Counted from the stretch's first letter, positions 36,083 through 46,540 are shown. The stretch: DNA of 64,000 bases from Pedobacter sp. D749 (GCF_019317285.1 NZ_CP079218.1:434001-498000), one strand, 5' to 3'. Notes: generated by a model not told the origin, from the sequence alone. Made by a program: numbers and translations.

Positions 36083-37711
36083 ATGCAGTTCGAAATGTTA
36101 AAAGATAAGTCGTCAATCATCAAGGTAATTGGTGTTGGGGGCGGTGGCGGCAACGCAGTGAACCATATGTACCTGTCAGGTATTACTGGTGTGGATTTTA
36201 TTATTTGTAATACAGATGCCCAGGCTTTGGAATCTAGTCCTATACCCAACAAGGTACAATTAGGCGCTAGTTTAACCGAAGGAATGGGAGCTGGTTCTAT
36301 TCCTGAGGTTGGTAAAAACTCAGCTATAGAAAATATAGATGATATTAAGGCCATGTTAGGTAGTACAACCAAAATGCTTTTTATTACAGCAGGAATGGGT
36401 GGTGGTACCGGAACAGGGGCTTCTCCAATCATTGCGAAAGCAGCCAAAGAACTTGACATTTTAACTGTTGCTATCATTACTACACCATTTTCTTTCGAAG
36501 GAAAAAGACGTAAACTGCAGGCCGACGAGGGAATGGAAGAGTTGAAGAAATATGTAGATTCTTACCTGGTGATCTCTAACGATCGCCTGCGCGAGATCTT
36601 CGGAAACTTAACTTTAGGTTCTGCCTTTGGCCAGGCCGATGATATTTTAACAACCGCTGCGAAGGGTATCGCAGAAATCATTACAGTTCCAGGTTATATC
36701 AATGTGGATTTTAAGGATGTGCGTACCGTAATGAAAGATAGTGGCGTAGCCATTATGGGTAGCTTTGCCGCTGAGGGCGAAGACCGTGCATTACAGGCAG
36801 TTGAAGGTGCTTTGGCTTCACCGCTTTTAAAAGATAACGAAATCGAAGGTGCCCGTTATATTTTATTGAACATCAGCTCTGGTTTGCGTGAGGTAACCAT
36901 GGATGAGGTTTCGATCATTACCGACTATATTCAGGAGAAAGCTGGTTTATCAGCAGACTTAATATGGGGTAACTGTACCGACGAATCTTTAAGCGATAAA
37001 CTTTCTGTAACCATTATTGCAACAGGTTTCCAAACCTCTGAAGAGCGCGTACATGAAGAAAAAAATAAAAAGAAAATATCACTTTTAACACCAGAAGAAG
37101 CGCCGCTGGTTCGTCCCGTTGAACCAGTAAACTCTTTCATTCAACCTAAAACGCCATCTTATGAGCCTGTTTTAAAAACGAAGGAAGAAGTTTCGCAGGC
37201 AGATCTTTTCGGTGGTATGTTTAATAAGCCGGAACCTCAAAAATTTCAGGAGCCGGAAAATAATGTGGTTCGCCATACTTTAATTGAAGAAGAACCTCAG
37301 GTTGAAGAAGCCAAAGAAACAGGATTTGAATTTGAAGTTAAATTGGCAGAAACCAACTATGTATTCGAAACGCCAGTAGCCCAGTCAGTACCTATGCCAC
37401 AACCTGAGCCAGAAATCGAAATGCCGGTTGTTGGATTAGATGACGACAAAAGTGACGAATCAATGGAAGAGCAATTGAAAAAATCTAAAGAACGTATTTT
37501 ACGTTTAAAAGATTTGAGCATGAAATTGCGTACAACCAATGGTTTACAGGAATTGGAAAACGAACCTGCCTACAAACGCAAGCAAATGCAGTTGCAACAG
37601 GTTCAGCATTCTTCTGAATCGCAGGTGAGCAGGTTTACTTTAAGCAACGACCAGGACGGTGGTACAGAGATCAGACCTAACAATTCTTTTCTGCACGATA
37701 ACGTTGATTAA
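36083..37711 (+). CDS. ftsZ: Cell division GTPase FtsZ
   Basis: 542 residues from ATG 36083 (MQFEMLKDKSSIIKVIGVGG); a TTG start at 36032 would add 17 residues that I judge untranslated. The tubulin signature GMGGGTGTGASP (about 108-119), FEGKRRKLQA and the T7 loop with NVDFKDVRTVMKDSGVAIMG (NxDFxD) are intact. The globular domain ends near 320. A linker of about 200 residues, rich in Pro, Glu and Gln, leads to the C-terminal tail EIRPNNSFLHDNVD, the Bacteroidota form. It is the last gene of the cluster and is followed by a terminator. Confidence 0.95.
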   Translation: MQFEMLKDKSSIIKVIGVGGGGGNAVNHMYLSGITGVDFIICNTDAQALESSPIPNKVQLGASLTEGMGAGSIPEVGKNSAIENIDDIKAMLGSTTKMLFITAGMGGGTGTGASPIIAKAAKELDILTVAIITTPFSFEGKRRKLQADEGMEELKKYVDSYLVISNDRLREIFGNLTLGSAFGQADDILTTAAKGIAEIITVPGYINVDFKDVRTVMKDSGVAIMGSFAAEGEDRALQAVEGALASPLLKDNEIEGARYILLNISSGLREVTMDEVSIITDYIQEKAGLSADLIWGNCTDESLSDKLSVTIIATGFQTSEERVHEEKNKKKISLLTPEEAPLVRPVEPVNSFIQPKTPSYEPVLKTKEEVSQADLFGGMFNKPEPQKFQEPENNVVRHTLIEEEPQVEEAKETGFEFEVKLAETNYVFETPVAQSVPMPQPEPEIEMPVVGLDDDKSDESMEEQLKKSKERILRLKDLSMKLRTTNGLQELENEPAYKRKQMQLQQVQHSSESQVSRFTLSNDQDGGTEIRPNNSFLHDNVD

Positions 37712-37733
37712 AACAAACCAAATATAATTATAG

Positions 37734-37762
37734 AGCCCCGTTGTAAAATCGGGGCTTTTTTG
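37734..37762 (+). terminator. Terminator after ftsZ, end of the dcw cluster
   Basis: AGCCCCG at 37734-37740, 9-base loop, CGGGGCT at 37750-37756, then seven T. Confidence 0.9.
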
Positions 37763-37876
37763 GCATAAAATTGGAGTACTAAAAACCTTAATCGAAGCCT
37801 AAAAGATCATTAGGTTGATTTTAAGCCGAATAAAGCTTAAATTCGCAAAATTTCATTATAAAAAATACATAATACA

Positions 37877-39118
37877 TTGGATATATTTGATAAGATAGCA
37901 AAGCACATGGGGCCGCTTGGCCAACACCAGAAATGGTCTCATGGGTATTTCTCATTTCCAAAATTAGAGGGAGAAATTGCACCTCATATGCAATTTCGTG
38001 GAAAAGAGCATTTGGTTTGGAGTTTAAACAACTACTTAGGTTTAGCCAATCACCCGGAAGTTAGAAAAGCAGATGAAGAAGCAGCTGCAAAATTTGGTAT
38101 GGCTTACCCTATGGGAGCCCGCATGATGAGTGGTAACTCAAACTATCACGAACAGCTGGAGCAGGAACTTGCAGAATTTGTAGGTAAACCCGATGCATTT
38201 CTATTAAACTATGGTTATCAGGGCATGGTATCCATTATCGATACTTTGGTTGACAGAAACGATGTGGTGGTATATGATGCAGAATCGCATGCCTGTATTG
38301 TAGATGGATTACGTTTGCATATGGGTAAACGTTTTGTTTACAAACATAATGATATTGAAAGTGCCCGTAAGCAATTGGAGCGTGCCACCAAACTTGTTGA
38401 AGAAACTGGTGGTGGGATTCTTTTAATTACAGAAGGTGTTTTCGGAATGAGTGGTGCTCAGGGCAAATTAAAGGAAATCGTTGATCTTAAAAAAGATTTC
38501 AATTTCCGTATACTGGTTGATGATGCGCATGGTTTTGGTACCATGGGTAAAACCGGGGCCGGTACACATGAAGCACAGGACTGTATTGAAGGAATTGACG
38601 TTTACTTTGGAACATTCGCCAAATCAATGGCAGGTATTGGTGCATTCGTTGCTTCAACAGAACAAATTACCAATTTCTTAAGGTATAATATGCGTTCTCA
38701 GACTTTTGCTAAAGCATTACCTATGCCAATGGTAATTGGTTTATTAAAGCGCTTAGAATTGCTTAAAAGCAAACCTGAATTAAAAGATAAACTTTGGGAA
38801 ATTGCAATGACCCTTCAAAAAGGATTGCGCGAACGCGGATTCGATTTAGGTGTTACCGATTCAGTAGTTACTCCGGTATTCCTGAAAGGTGAACTTTCTG
38901 ATGCGACTGCAATTACTTACGATTTACGCGAGAATTATAGCATCTTCTGCTCAATTGTAGTTTATCCGGTAATTCCAAAGGGAATGATCGAACTTCGTTT
39001 AATTCCTACAGCAGTTCACACGCTGGACGACGTACAACGTACTTTAGATGCTTTTAGCGAAGTTGCTGAAAAATTAGAGAACGGGTATTATAAAGAAAAT
39101 CTTTTCGCTACCGTTTAA
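37877..39118 (+). CDS. Alpha-oxoamine synthase family enzyme (serine palmitoyltransferase or cysteate acyltransferase type)
   Basis: 413 residues from a TTG; no in-frame ATG lies upstream and the residues before GPLG look conserved with Bacteroidota homologues as I recall them. PLP-binding Lys249 sits in TFAKSMAGIGAF, with DDAHGFG at 215-221 and ESHACIVDGL near 136-145. The family (KBL, BioF, HemA, SPT) joins an acyl-CoA or acyl-ACP to an amino acid with loss of CO2. In this phylum the product is often the base of sphingolipids (serine) or of sulfonolipids (cysteate). Which applies is not readable here. Flanked by terminators on both sides, so monocistronic. BioF is an alternative, but no biotin genes are near. 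Confidence 0.8.
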   Translation: MDIFDKIAKHMGPLGQHQKWSHGYFSFPKLEGEIAPHMQFRGKEHLVWSLNNYLGLANHPEVRKADEEAAAKFGMAYPMGARMMSGNSNYHEQLEQELAEFVGKPDAFLLNYGYQGMVSIIDTLVDRNDVVVYDAESHACIVDGLRLHMGKRFVYKHNDIESARKQLERATKLVEETGGGILLITEGVFGMSGAQGKLKEIVDLKKDFNFRILVDDAHGFGTMGKTGAGTHEAQDCIEGIDVYFGTFAKSMAGIGAFVASTEQITNFLRYNMRSQTFAKALPMPMVIGLLKRLELLKSKPELKDKLWEIAMTLQKGLRERGFDLGVTDSVVTPVFLKGELSDATAITYDLRENYSIFCSIVVYPVIPKGMIELRLIPTAVHTLDDVQRTLDAFSEVAEKLENGYYKENLFATV

Positions 39119-39138
39119 GATCAATCAAAATTATACAG

Positions 39139-39170
39139 AGCCCTTTAAATATGTTTGAAGGGCTTTTTTG
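39139..39170 (+). terminator. Terminator after the alpha-oxoamine synthase gene
   Basis: AGCCCTT at 39139-39145 pairs with AAGGGCT at 39158-39164 around a 12-base loop, followed by TTTTTTG. Confidence 0.8.
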
Positions 39171-39371
39171 TGTAAGTTTGTTTTTTAAAAACCTGTATAT
39201 CAGCATTTTATTTTGTTGTTGTTGCGTGATATGTTTATAAAGCCATAACATGTGGAAAAAAAACGTTTTAGAAGGCTGTTTTTTATTATTCTAAAAATTT
39301 TTTTATTTCGTTAAACCCTTTAAATTAGATAATTAAAACTAAAAACCTTAGAACCATAGGAGTAATTAAAA

Positions 39372-39548
39372 ATGAAAAAATTCGAAGAAGTAAAAAGTTT
39401 AGTGACAGCTTTAGAAGCTGATGCAGACAAATTTTATAACAAAGGCAACAGCGCAGCCGGCACCCGTATACGTAAAGGTATGCAGGATTTGAAAAACTTA
39501 GCCCAGGCTATCCGTTTAGAAGTTCAGGAAACCAAAAATAAAGCTTAA
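39372..39548 (+). CDS. Histone H1-like small DNA-binding protein
   Basis: 58 residues, MKKFEEVKSLVTALEADADK then FYNKGNSAAGTRIRKGMQDL and a helical LysGlu-rich end. The pattern FYxKGNxAAGTRxRKGMQDLKxLA is that of the Bacteroidota H1-like (Hc1-type) proteins, small basic alpha-helical nucleoid proteins. An AGGAG at 39358-39362 precedes the ATG by nine bases and a strong terminator follows at 39571, so it is a single-gene unit. Compared with chlamydial Hc1 it lacks the long Lys/Ala tail. Role in DNA compaction is inferred from the family. Confidence 0.85.
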   Translation: MKKFEEVKSLVTALEADADKFYNKGNSAAGTRIRKGMQDLKNLAQAIRLEVQETKNKA

Positions 39549-39570
39549 GCGAAAAAATATTATAGTAAAG

Positions 39571-39600
39571 AGCCTCAGGATTTTCTGAGGCTTTTTTTTT
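39571..39600 (+). terminator. Terminator after the H1-like gene
   Basis: AGCCTCAG at 39571-39578, 6-base loop, CTGAGGCT at 39585-39592, then eight or more T. Confidence 0.92.
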
Positions 39601-39840
39601 AACCAATGTTAATTTTTTGTAAATAAATATTGTGCTTGCTGTAAAATTTATAATACAAACCAACCTTTGTGATATAAGTTTTTTAGCTTTCTTATCATTT
39701 GCTCCAGGTCGTCTTTTAGAGATAACATTTGCGGAATTTTGATGTTATGACACGTCATAAGATTTACGTTAAGGCAAAGTAATTAATTTACTTAAGTGAG
39801 CGATCATTTGGTAGGATTGAAAACATTATAGCAGGATAAG

Positions 39841-40824
39841 GTGTCAAAACATTTACAATACAATAAGGCGGAAAGTAAGGATGTAGGTTATATATTGAAT
39901 GTGCTCAGTAGCATACATACAGTAGATCCTAAATTGAAAGAAGAATTTGAGAAACATCTTTTAAGGCTCAGGATTAAAAAAGATCAGATCCTCTTCAAAG
40001 AGAATGAAGTATGCGAATACATATACTTTATAGTTAAAGGTGCTTTAATGGGGTGTACCACTCATAATAAACAAAAAATAACCACCTATATTTCAATTGA
40101 AAATGATTTTGTAAGTTCTATTTCCGGGCTTCACGGATCTGATTATTCTCAGGAATATGTAGTCGCTGTTGAAGATACAGATCTGCTGGCCATCCACAAT
40201 AGTGAACTCAACCGACTTTTTGCATACCATTTCGAGCTCAACTATATCGTTAGGGTTGTTTTAGGAAAATATTATAAAGCTGCACAACAAAGGGCACACA
40301 TTATCCGTGTTGGAAATGCAAAGGAAAGATACCTGTATTTTGCAAAAACGAATCCAGGCTATCTGGACCGGCTGCCCCTGGATGTGGTAGCTTCATTGTT
40401 GAATGTTAAAACTTCAACACTACTATCCATTCAGAAAAATTCTTCTAAAGCAAAAGAAGGCAATGTTGACCTTGCTGAATTCGGGCGCAAACTGGAACGT
40501 TATGTCAACGACTATCAGTTGTTCAGGCAAAAGGATATCAGGCTCAGTTCTCTCGCTCAAAAGATCGGTATAAGCAGTCACAAGCTTTCTATTGTGTTAA
40601 ATAGCTATTTCAACACAAGCTTTATTGATTATATTAATCAGTATCGGGTAAACTGGATAAAGGACAGTATCCGTAATCCGGAGATTATGCAAAATTTTAC
40701 ACTCGAGGCCCTGGCTTATAGTGCAGGTTTTTCATCCAGAAGTGCCTTCTATAATTCTTTTAAAAAATTAGTTGGAATGAGTCCTCTCGACTATTCAAAA
40801 AACAATGCGGAGGAAATACTTTAG
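39841..40824 (+). CDS. Crp-type cyclic-nucleotide-binding domain fused to an AraC helix-turn-helix
   Basis: 327 residues from a GTG start. Residues about 20-150 form a cNMP-binding jelly roll (IKKDQILFKENEVCEYIYFIVKG, partly quoted: KENEVCEYIYFIVKG), followed by the Bacteroidota Crp/Fnr tail AKERYLYFAKTNPGYLDRLP and a degenerate HTH (VVASLLNVKTSTLLSIQK). The C-terminal 105 residues add a full AraC-type DNA-binding domain: IRLSSLAQKIGISSHKLSIVLN, FIDYINQYRVNWIKD, and FTLEALAYSAGFSSRSAFYN with SPLDY. The cNMP pocket lacks the classical RxxS phosphate motif, so it may not bind cAMP. Target genes unknown; monocistronic. Confidence 0.85.
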   Translation: MSKHLQYNKAESKDVGYILNVLSSIHTVDPKLKEEFEKHLLRLRIKKDQILFKENEVCEYIYFIVKGALMGCTTHNKQKITTYISIENDFVSSISGLHGSDYSQEYVVAVEDTDLLAIHNSELNRLFAYHFELNYIVRVVLGKYYKAAQQRAHIIRVGNAKERYLYFAKTNPGYLDRLPLDVVASLLNVKTSTLLSIQKNSSKAKEGNVDLAEFGRKLERYVNDYQLFRQKDIRLSSLAQKIGISSHKLSIVLNSYFNTSFIDYINQYRVNWIKDSIRNPEIMQNFTLEALAYSAGFSSRSAFYNSFKKLVGMSPLDYSKNNAEEIL

Positions 40825-41006
40825 TTTAACGTTTTTGTTACCGATATGCCGCCTGAGGTTACTTTTAGCGGGCTTATTGTATTGATTTATAATACTGGAC
40901 AAACTTGATCCTGTTATCTTCGCCAGAATAAGCCTGATTGGCTAATTTAGTTTGACTAGCAATTTTATATATAGCTTTTACTGAATTTTGCCAAAACTGA
41001 TTAACT

Positions 41007-41489
41007 ATGATAAGAAAGATGCGTGATACAGATTGGAGTGAGGTAAGTACCATTTATCAGGAAGGAATCGACACGGGTACCGCAAGTTTTAGAACCCCAG
41101 ACATTTCATGGAAGGACTGGGATTCATCACACCTTAAAACCTGCAGATTTGTGATCTTGCAGGGCCGGGAAATTGTTGGGTGGTGTGCACTTTTGCCGGT
41201 AATGGCCAATTATGACGCTGGTGGTGTTGGAGAGATTGAAGTTTACGTTAAACAGGGTTACAAGGGGCAGGGCCTGGGTTCTTCTTTATTAAACACCCTA
41301 ATTGCCGAAAGTGAAAAAACAGGAATATGGATGCTTCAGGCAGGAATCTTCCTGCAGAATTCGGCCTCCTTAAAAATTCATGAAAAAGCTGGATTCAGGG
41401 TAGTAGGGTACCGGGAAAAAATAGGTAAAGCAAAAGGTGTTTGGCAGGATAACCTGTTACTGGAAAGAAGAAATAAATTAATTGCATGA
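41007..41489 (+). CDS. GNAT acetyltransferase, phosphinothricin acetyltransferase-like
   Basis: 160 residues. The N-terminal IRKMRDTDWSEVSTIYQEGIDTGTASF (partly quoted: YQEGIDTGTASF) matches the PAT/Pat-like group, with the acetyl-CoA motif VKQGYKGQGLGSSLL (about 90-104) and the C-terminal LKIHEKAGFRVVGYREKIGKAKGVWQD. Family members acetylate amino-acid analogues such as phosphinothricin or methionine sulfone. Substrate here unknown. Ends at a bidirectional terminator shared with the convergent small lipoprotein gene. Confidence 0.88.
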   Translation: MIRKMRDTDWSEVSTIYQEGIDTGTASFRTPDISWKDWDSSHLKTCRFVILQGREIVGWCALLPVMANYDAGGVGEIEVYVKQGYKGQGLGSSLLNTLIAESEKTGIWMLQAGIFLQNSASLKIHEKAGFRVVGYREKIGKAKGVWQDNLLLERRNKLIA

Positions 41490-41495
41490 TAAACA

Positions 41496-41527
41496 AAAGG
41501 TCTTTGAAAATAATTTCAAAGACCTTT
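41496..41527. terminator. Bidirectional terminator between the acetyltransferase and lipoprotein genes
   Basis: A perfect 14-bp inverted repeat, AAAGGTCTTTGAAA at 41496-41509 and its complement at 41514-41527, with a 4-base loop. The stem ends are A/T runs, so it works in both directions for the two converging genes. Confidence 0.88.
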
Positions 41528-41534
41528 ATTGTTT

Positions 41535-41810
41535 TTAGTATCTGAACGACTTATAATCATCTGCATAAATCCCTTTCTCAAACCTCACAAGTTTTTCATT
41601 TCGAAAAAAGAAAAATTTGTAATTCGTGCTGGCGTAATATGTGCTATAAATTCTGGTCCCATCTTCTTCATTCGCAGCGACCAATTCCGGCTTGTTTTTC
41701 TTTTTGAAATCTGATTCCGACATGCCCATTGTAAAAGTAGGTTCGAAGCCTACAAAGGCCCTACAGCTCAGCATAACCAGTGCCAGGCCAATTAAAATTA
41801 ATTTTTTCAT
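41535..41810 (-). CDS. Small lipoprotein
   Basis: 91 residues from the ATG at 41810; the open frame extends twelve codons further but lacks a better start. The N-terminus MKKLILIGLALVMLSCRAFV is a lipoprotein signal with lipobox LSC (Cys16). The mature part, MGMSESDFKKKNKPELVAAN then YYASTNYKFFFFRNEKLVRF, has the look of the BamE/SmpA-like fold (helix with an xGMSExxF start, then beta strands), but it is short. Function unknown. It converges on the acetyltransferase gene. Confidence 0.75.
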   Translation of the reverse strand: MKKLILIGLALVMLSCRAFVGFEPTFTMGMSESDFKKKNKPELVAANEEDGTRIYSTYYASTNYKFFFFRNEKLVRFEKGIYADDYKSFRY

Positions 41811-42040
41811 TGTGTGTTTAATTTGTGTGTATCGAAGCCAATTCAATAATGATGCCTTTAATATTTCTAAAACTTTTGTAACATTATAGTTTTTGAGCTT
41901 TGTTTTAAGGCGTTGATTGTCAGTTATTTTGTTTTCATATTTTTTTATTCAACACAAAAAAACAGATTGTCTTCATTTGCATTTTTTCTGCAAAATCAAA
42001 CAATCTGTTTACATTTTTGGGAAATATTATTATAAGCAGC

Positions 42041-42928
42041 TTAAGCTACTTCACTTAGCTTTTCTATTTCTGCAATTATTGATTTTTCTAAAGATGCAGA
42101 TGCTTTAACTAATGGCAACCTTACGGTATCGCCACAAACACCTAAATGTTTTAATGCAGCTTTTATCCCTGCCGGATTGCCTTCTGCAAATGCCAGGCGA
42201 GTGAATTCTACTAAGCCTAAATGAGCAGGCAATGCCGCTTTATAAGCGCCAGCTAAACAAAGTTTTACCATATCAGAAAATTGTTTAGGTAAAGCGTTTC
42301 CGATTACTGAAATAATGCCTGCGGCACCCAAAGCGATCATCGGCAAAGTAACCGGATCATCCCCGGAGATTAAAAGAAAATCTGCAGGTTTATCTCTCAT
42401 AATCTGGTTAAACTGATCGAAACTTCCTGATGCTTCTTTGGTTGCAATAATGTTTTTAAAATCATGAGCCAGCCTGCAGGTAGTCTCAGGGCTCATATTA
42501 CTTCCTGTACGACCGGGTACGTTGTATAAAATCAAATCTAAAGGAGAAATTTCAGCTAAATATTTATAGTGTTGATAAATTCCTTCCTGGGTAGGTTTGT
42601 TGTAATAAGGACTAACCGATAAAATTGCACTATAACCTGCAGCATCGAAAGATTTAATGTCTTCAGCCACAGAAAACGTGTTATTGCCACCTATGCCGGC
42701 AACTAAAGGTAATCTGTTATTGTTAATTTCAGCAGTATAGGCCCACACCTTCTTCTTCTCGTCCTTGGTCATTGTAGCGGTTTCGCCGGTTGTACCTAAA
42801 GAAACGAGGTAATCTATCCCTCCATCTACCAGGTAATTAATCAGGTTTTTTAAGCCGTTATAATCAACTGATCCATCTGTGTTGAAAGGCGTAACTAAGG
42901 CTACACCAGTACCCTGAAATTTGTTCAT
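42041..42928 (-). CDS. dapA: 4-Hydroxy-tetrahydrodipicolinate synthase
   Basis: 295 residues from ATG 42928; the frame is open for 13 further codons. Core motifs: GTGVALVTPF, SLGTTGETATM, Tyr135 in LYNVPGRTGSNM and the Schiff-base Lys164 in IIATKEASG, then SGDDPVTLPM. Reaction: pyruvate with aspartate semialdehyde to give the precursor of lysine and meso-diaminopimelate, in agreement with the DNPR-type MurE in this window. The upstream spacer (42929-42994) carries the left arm of a repeat that brackets the next gene. Confidence 0.95.
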   Translation of the reverse strand: MNKFQGTGVALVTPFNTDGSVDYNGLKNLINYLVDGGIDYLVSLGTTGETATMTKDEKKKVWAYTAEINNNRLPLVAGIGGNNTFSVAEDIKSFDAAGYSAILSVSPYYNKPTQEGIYQHYKYLAEISPLDLILYNVPGRTGSNMSPETTCRLAHDFKNIIATKEASGSFDQFNQIMRDKPADFLLISGDDPVTLPMIALGAAGIISVIGNALPKQFSDMVKLCLAGAYKAALPAHLGLVEFTRLAFAEGNPAGIKAALKHLGVCGDTVRLPLVKASASLEKSIIAEIEKLSEVA

Positions 42929-42952
42929 TTTATAATTTACTTTTTTGTTTTT

Positions 42953-42979
42953 ACCACGGAGCCACAAAGTACACCAAGG
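42953..42979 (+). repeat. Left arm of inverted repeat bracketing the GxxExxY gene
   Basis: Begins ACCACGGAGCCACAAAGTAC. Its complement matches the right arm (43434-43462) at about 21 of 28 positions. The outer ends are ACCAC on both sides. Confidence 0.65.
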
Positions 42980-42994
42980 TTTTTGTTCTTTGGG

Positions 42995-43375
42995 TTATAA
43001 ATAGCCATTTATAACTCTTTTTATTCCATCTTTTATTTTTGACTCGTTAAAGTTAATGAGTAATCCTAGCTTACAGTTAGAGAGCTTTAAATATGTTATT
43101 GTTTGCGCTAAGTGAACATCTTTAAGAATATTTACAGCTTTCACTTCAATAATAACTTTTCTTTCAACCAAAATATCTATTCTGTAATTACAACTAAGTT
43201 TTATATCCTTGTAATGAACAGGAAGATCTATTTGATTGGAAACTTGCAGCCCTGCATTAACCAATTCATAAACCAGACAAGCTTCATAAGCTGACTCTAA
43301 CAATCCTGGCCCAAGCTCAACATGAACTTGATACGCAGCATTAACAATTAATTTAGCAATTTCATCTTCAGTCAT
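42995..43375 (-). CDS. GxxExxY family protein (PD-(D/E)XK nuclease-like)
   Basis: 126 residues. The family motif is Gly24-x-x-Glu27-x-x-Tyr30 in LGPGLLESAY. A nuclease-like core follows: Asp67 in YRIDILV, then Glu77 and Lys79 in VIIEVKAV, fitting the PD-(D/E)XK D...ExK pattern. Full length for the family; activity has not been established to my knowledge. It lies on the minus strand between dapA and ligA, bracketed within about 15 and 60 bases by imperfect inverted repeats (42953-42979, 43434-43462) that resemble those of a gene-less repeat at 30623-30755. This suggests the gene travels with the repeat, which is inference. Confidence 0.88.
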   Translation of the reverse strand: MTEDEIAKLIVNAAYQVHVELGPGLLESAYEACLVYELVNAGLQVSNQIDLPVHYKDIKLSCNYRIDILVERKVIIEVKAVNILKDVHLAQTITYLKLSNCKLGLLINFNESKIKDGIKRVINGYL

Positions 43376-43433
43376 CCCTTAATATTTTAAAATAATTTAT
43401 TTTGAAGCAACAGGGATGTTTATAATCAATTAA

Positions 43434-43462
43434 CTTTGTGTTCTTAGTGTCTTTGTGGTAAA
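43434..43462 (-). repeat. Right arm of inverted repeat bracketing the GxxExxY gene
   Basis: On the minus strand it reads TACCACAAAGACACTAAGAA and on to CACAAAG, pairing with the left arm at 42953-42979. The right end lies four bases from the ligA stop. Confidence 0.65.
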
Positions 43463-43465
43463 ATA

Positions 43466-45544
<2,079 letters not shown>

Positions 45545-45602
45545 TTAATCTTTTTTAAGATGTTAGCGAGAAATCGTTATTGCTGTAAAGGTTTTTTCGG
45601 CC

Positions 45603-45677
45603 GACGAAGCAATCTCCTACTGTGGGTTATAGCGATCGTTGTAAGATTGCGTCGTCGTTTCTCCTCGCAATGACGAC
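45603..45677 (-). repeat. CATTGCGAGGA / GACGAAGCAATC dispersed repeat (long copy)
   Basis: GACGAAGCAATCT at 45603-45615 pairs with AGATTGCGTCGTC at 45644-45656 (one mismatch), and the complement of GTCATTGCGAGGAG follows to 45677. Same family as 30562-30593. It lies in the 245-base spacer between ligA and the AcpH-like gene. Confidence 0.7.
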
Positions 45678-45726
45678 TTTTTTAGATCGCTCCATTCCAA
45701 TGCGTTTCAGGAGATGACGATTTCTC

Positions 45727-46404
45727 TTACAAGTCTATTTTTTCTTCAATTTCCTTAAAAATATCCATATAGTCTTTTTCCAAAACCGCCTTGAAAAGGC
45801 TCAACTGAAAAGTAAGCTGCTGCAACTGTTTTTCATTTAATGTTTCTGGCCACAAACGCATACAAATCCTGTTAAGGGCATAACTGATGTTTTCGAGTTT
45901 TTGGTAACTCAACAGGTATTTACTGCTAATGAATTTCGTTAAAAAATCGAAAAATATTTCAGGATTTTTAAGCTTGCAGTGCTCCAGGAAATCGCTTAAC
46001 GATTCTTTTTTTACGGCATCAAGTTTATCGTAAAAATGGTTAACCTGAACCAGGTTGTGTTCCACTAATAGATGATCCAATAAAAGTTCTAAGCCAATAT
46101 GGGCAAGAAAGGAAGGGCGCACCGCAGTATTTTCTACAATTGGCTTAATGAGTTGCTTAAGTTCTGTGGTTTTCTCCAGGAAGAAATTAGAGGAATGAAA
46201 AAGCAGATCGACAGCTAAATGTCTTTTCCAGCCAATTAGAAGGCTTTCTTCGTCAGGGTTCCCTTTAAACAGGAATTCATTCTTCTGGGGATATAAATTT
46301 GCTTCTTTAGCCGCATTTTTAATCAGATCTGGCAAAACAGTTCCCATTACCACATTGGCATCATTACTTGTCCGGTCGAAATAATAATGGGATAAAAAGT
46401 TCAT
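45727..46404 (-). CDS. Acyl carrier protein phosphodiesterase-like protein (DUF479/AcpH)
   Basis: 225 residues. The opening MNFLSHYYFDRTSND and MGTVLPDLIKNA, then GWKRHLAVDLLFHSSNFF and the conserved LAHIGLELLLDHLLVEHN, follow the AcpH pattern of MNFLAH and HHxxLDxxxD-type residues, with the His and Asp pairs kept in spirit rather than exactly. E. coli AcpH (193 residues) removes 4'-phosphopantetheine from holo-ACP; that this member keeps the activity is uncertain because the HD-type metal residues are not all in place. Divergent from tyrS; no operon partners. Confidence 0.6.
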   Translation of the reverse strand: MNFLSHYYFDRTSNDANVVMGTVLPDLIKNAAKEANLYPQKNEFLFKGNPDEESLLIGWKRHLAVDLLFHSSNFFLEKTTELKQLIKPIVENTAVRPSFLAHIGLELLLDHLLVEHNLVQVNHFYDKLDAVKKESLSDFLEHCKLKNPEIFFDFLTKFISSKYLLSYQKLENISYALNRICMRLWPETLNEKQLQQLTFQLSLFKAVLEKDYMDIFKEIEEKIDL

Positions 46405-46480
46405 CTTGCAAGGTAATGTTTTCTTATATGGTTGTAAAGGCTGAGTTCAATTATGATAACTCATTTACAAAACCAACTAA

Positions 46481-46513
46481 TTTGCTTTAAACTAAGCTAA
46501 AATTTTATCTTTG
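46481..46513 (+). promoter_or_regulatory. Promoter of tyrS
   Basis: TTTG at 46481-46484, 21 bases, TATCTTTG at 46506-46513, matching the Bacteroidota consensus. Predicted transcript start near 46520, ATG at 46541. Confidence 0.65.
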
Positions 46514-46540
46514 CACGCACATTATTAAAGTGTTTGTACA

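Noticed and set aside
37882..37889. TATATTTG as a promoter -7 element at the front of the alpha-oxoamine synthase
   Set aside because: It lies in codons 2-5 of a segment that looks conserved in the family, so it is probably coding by chance.
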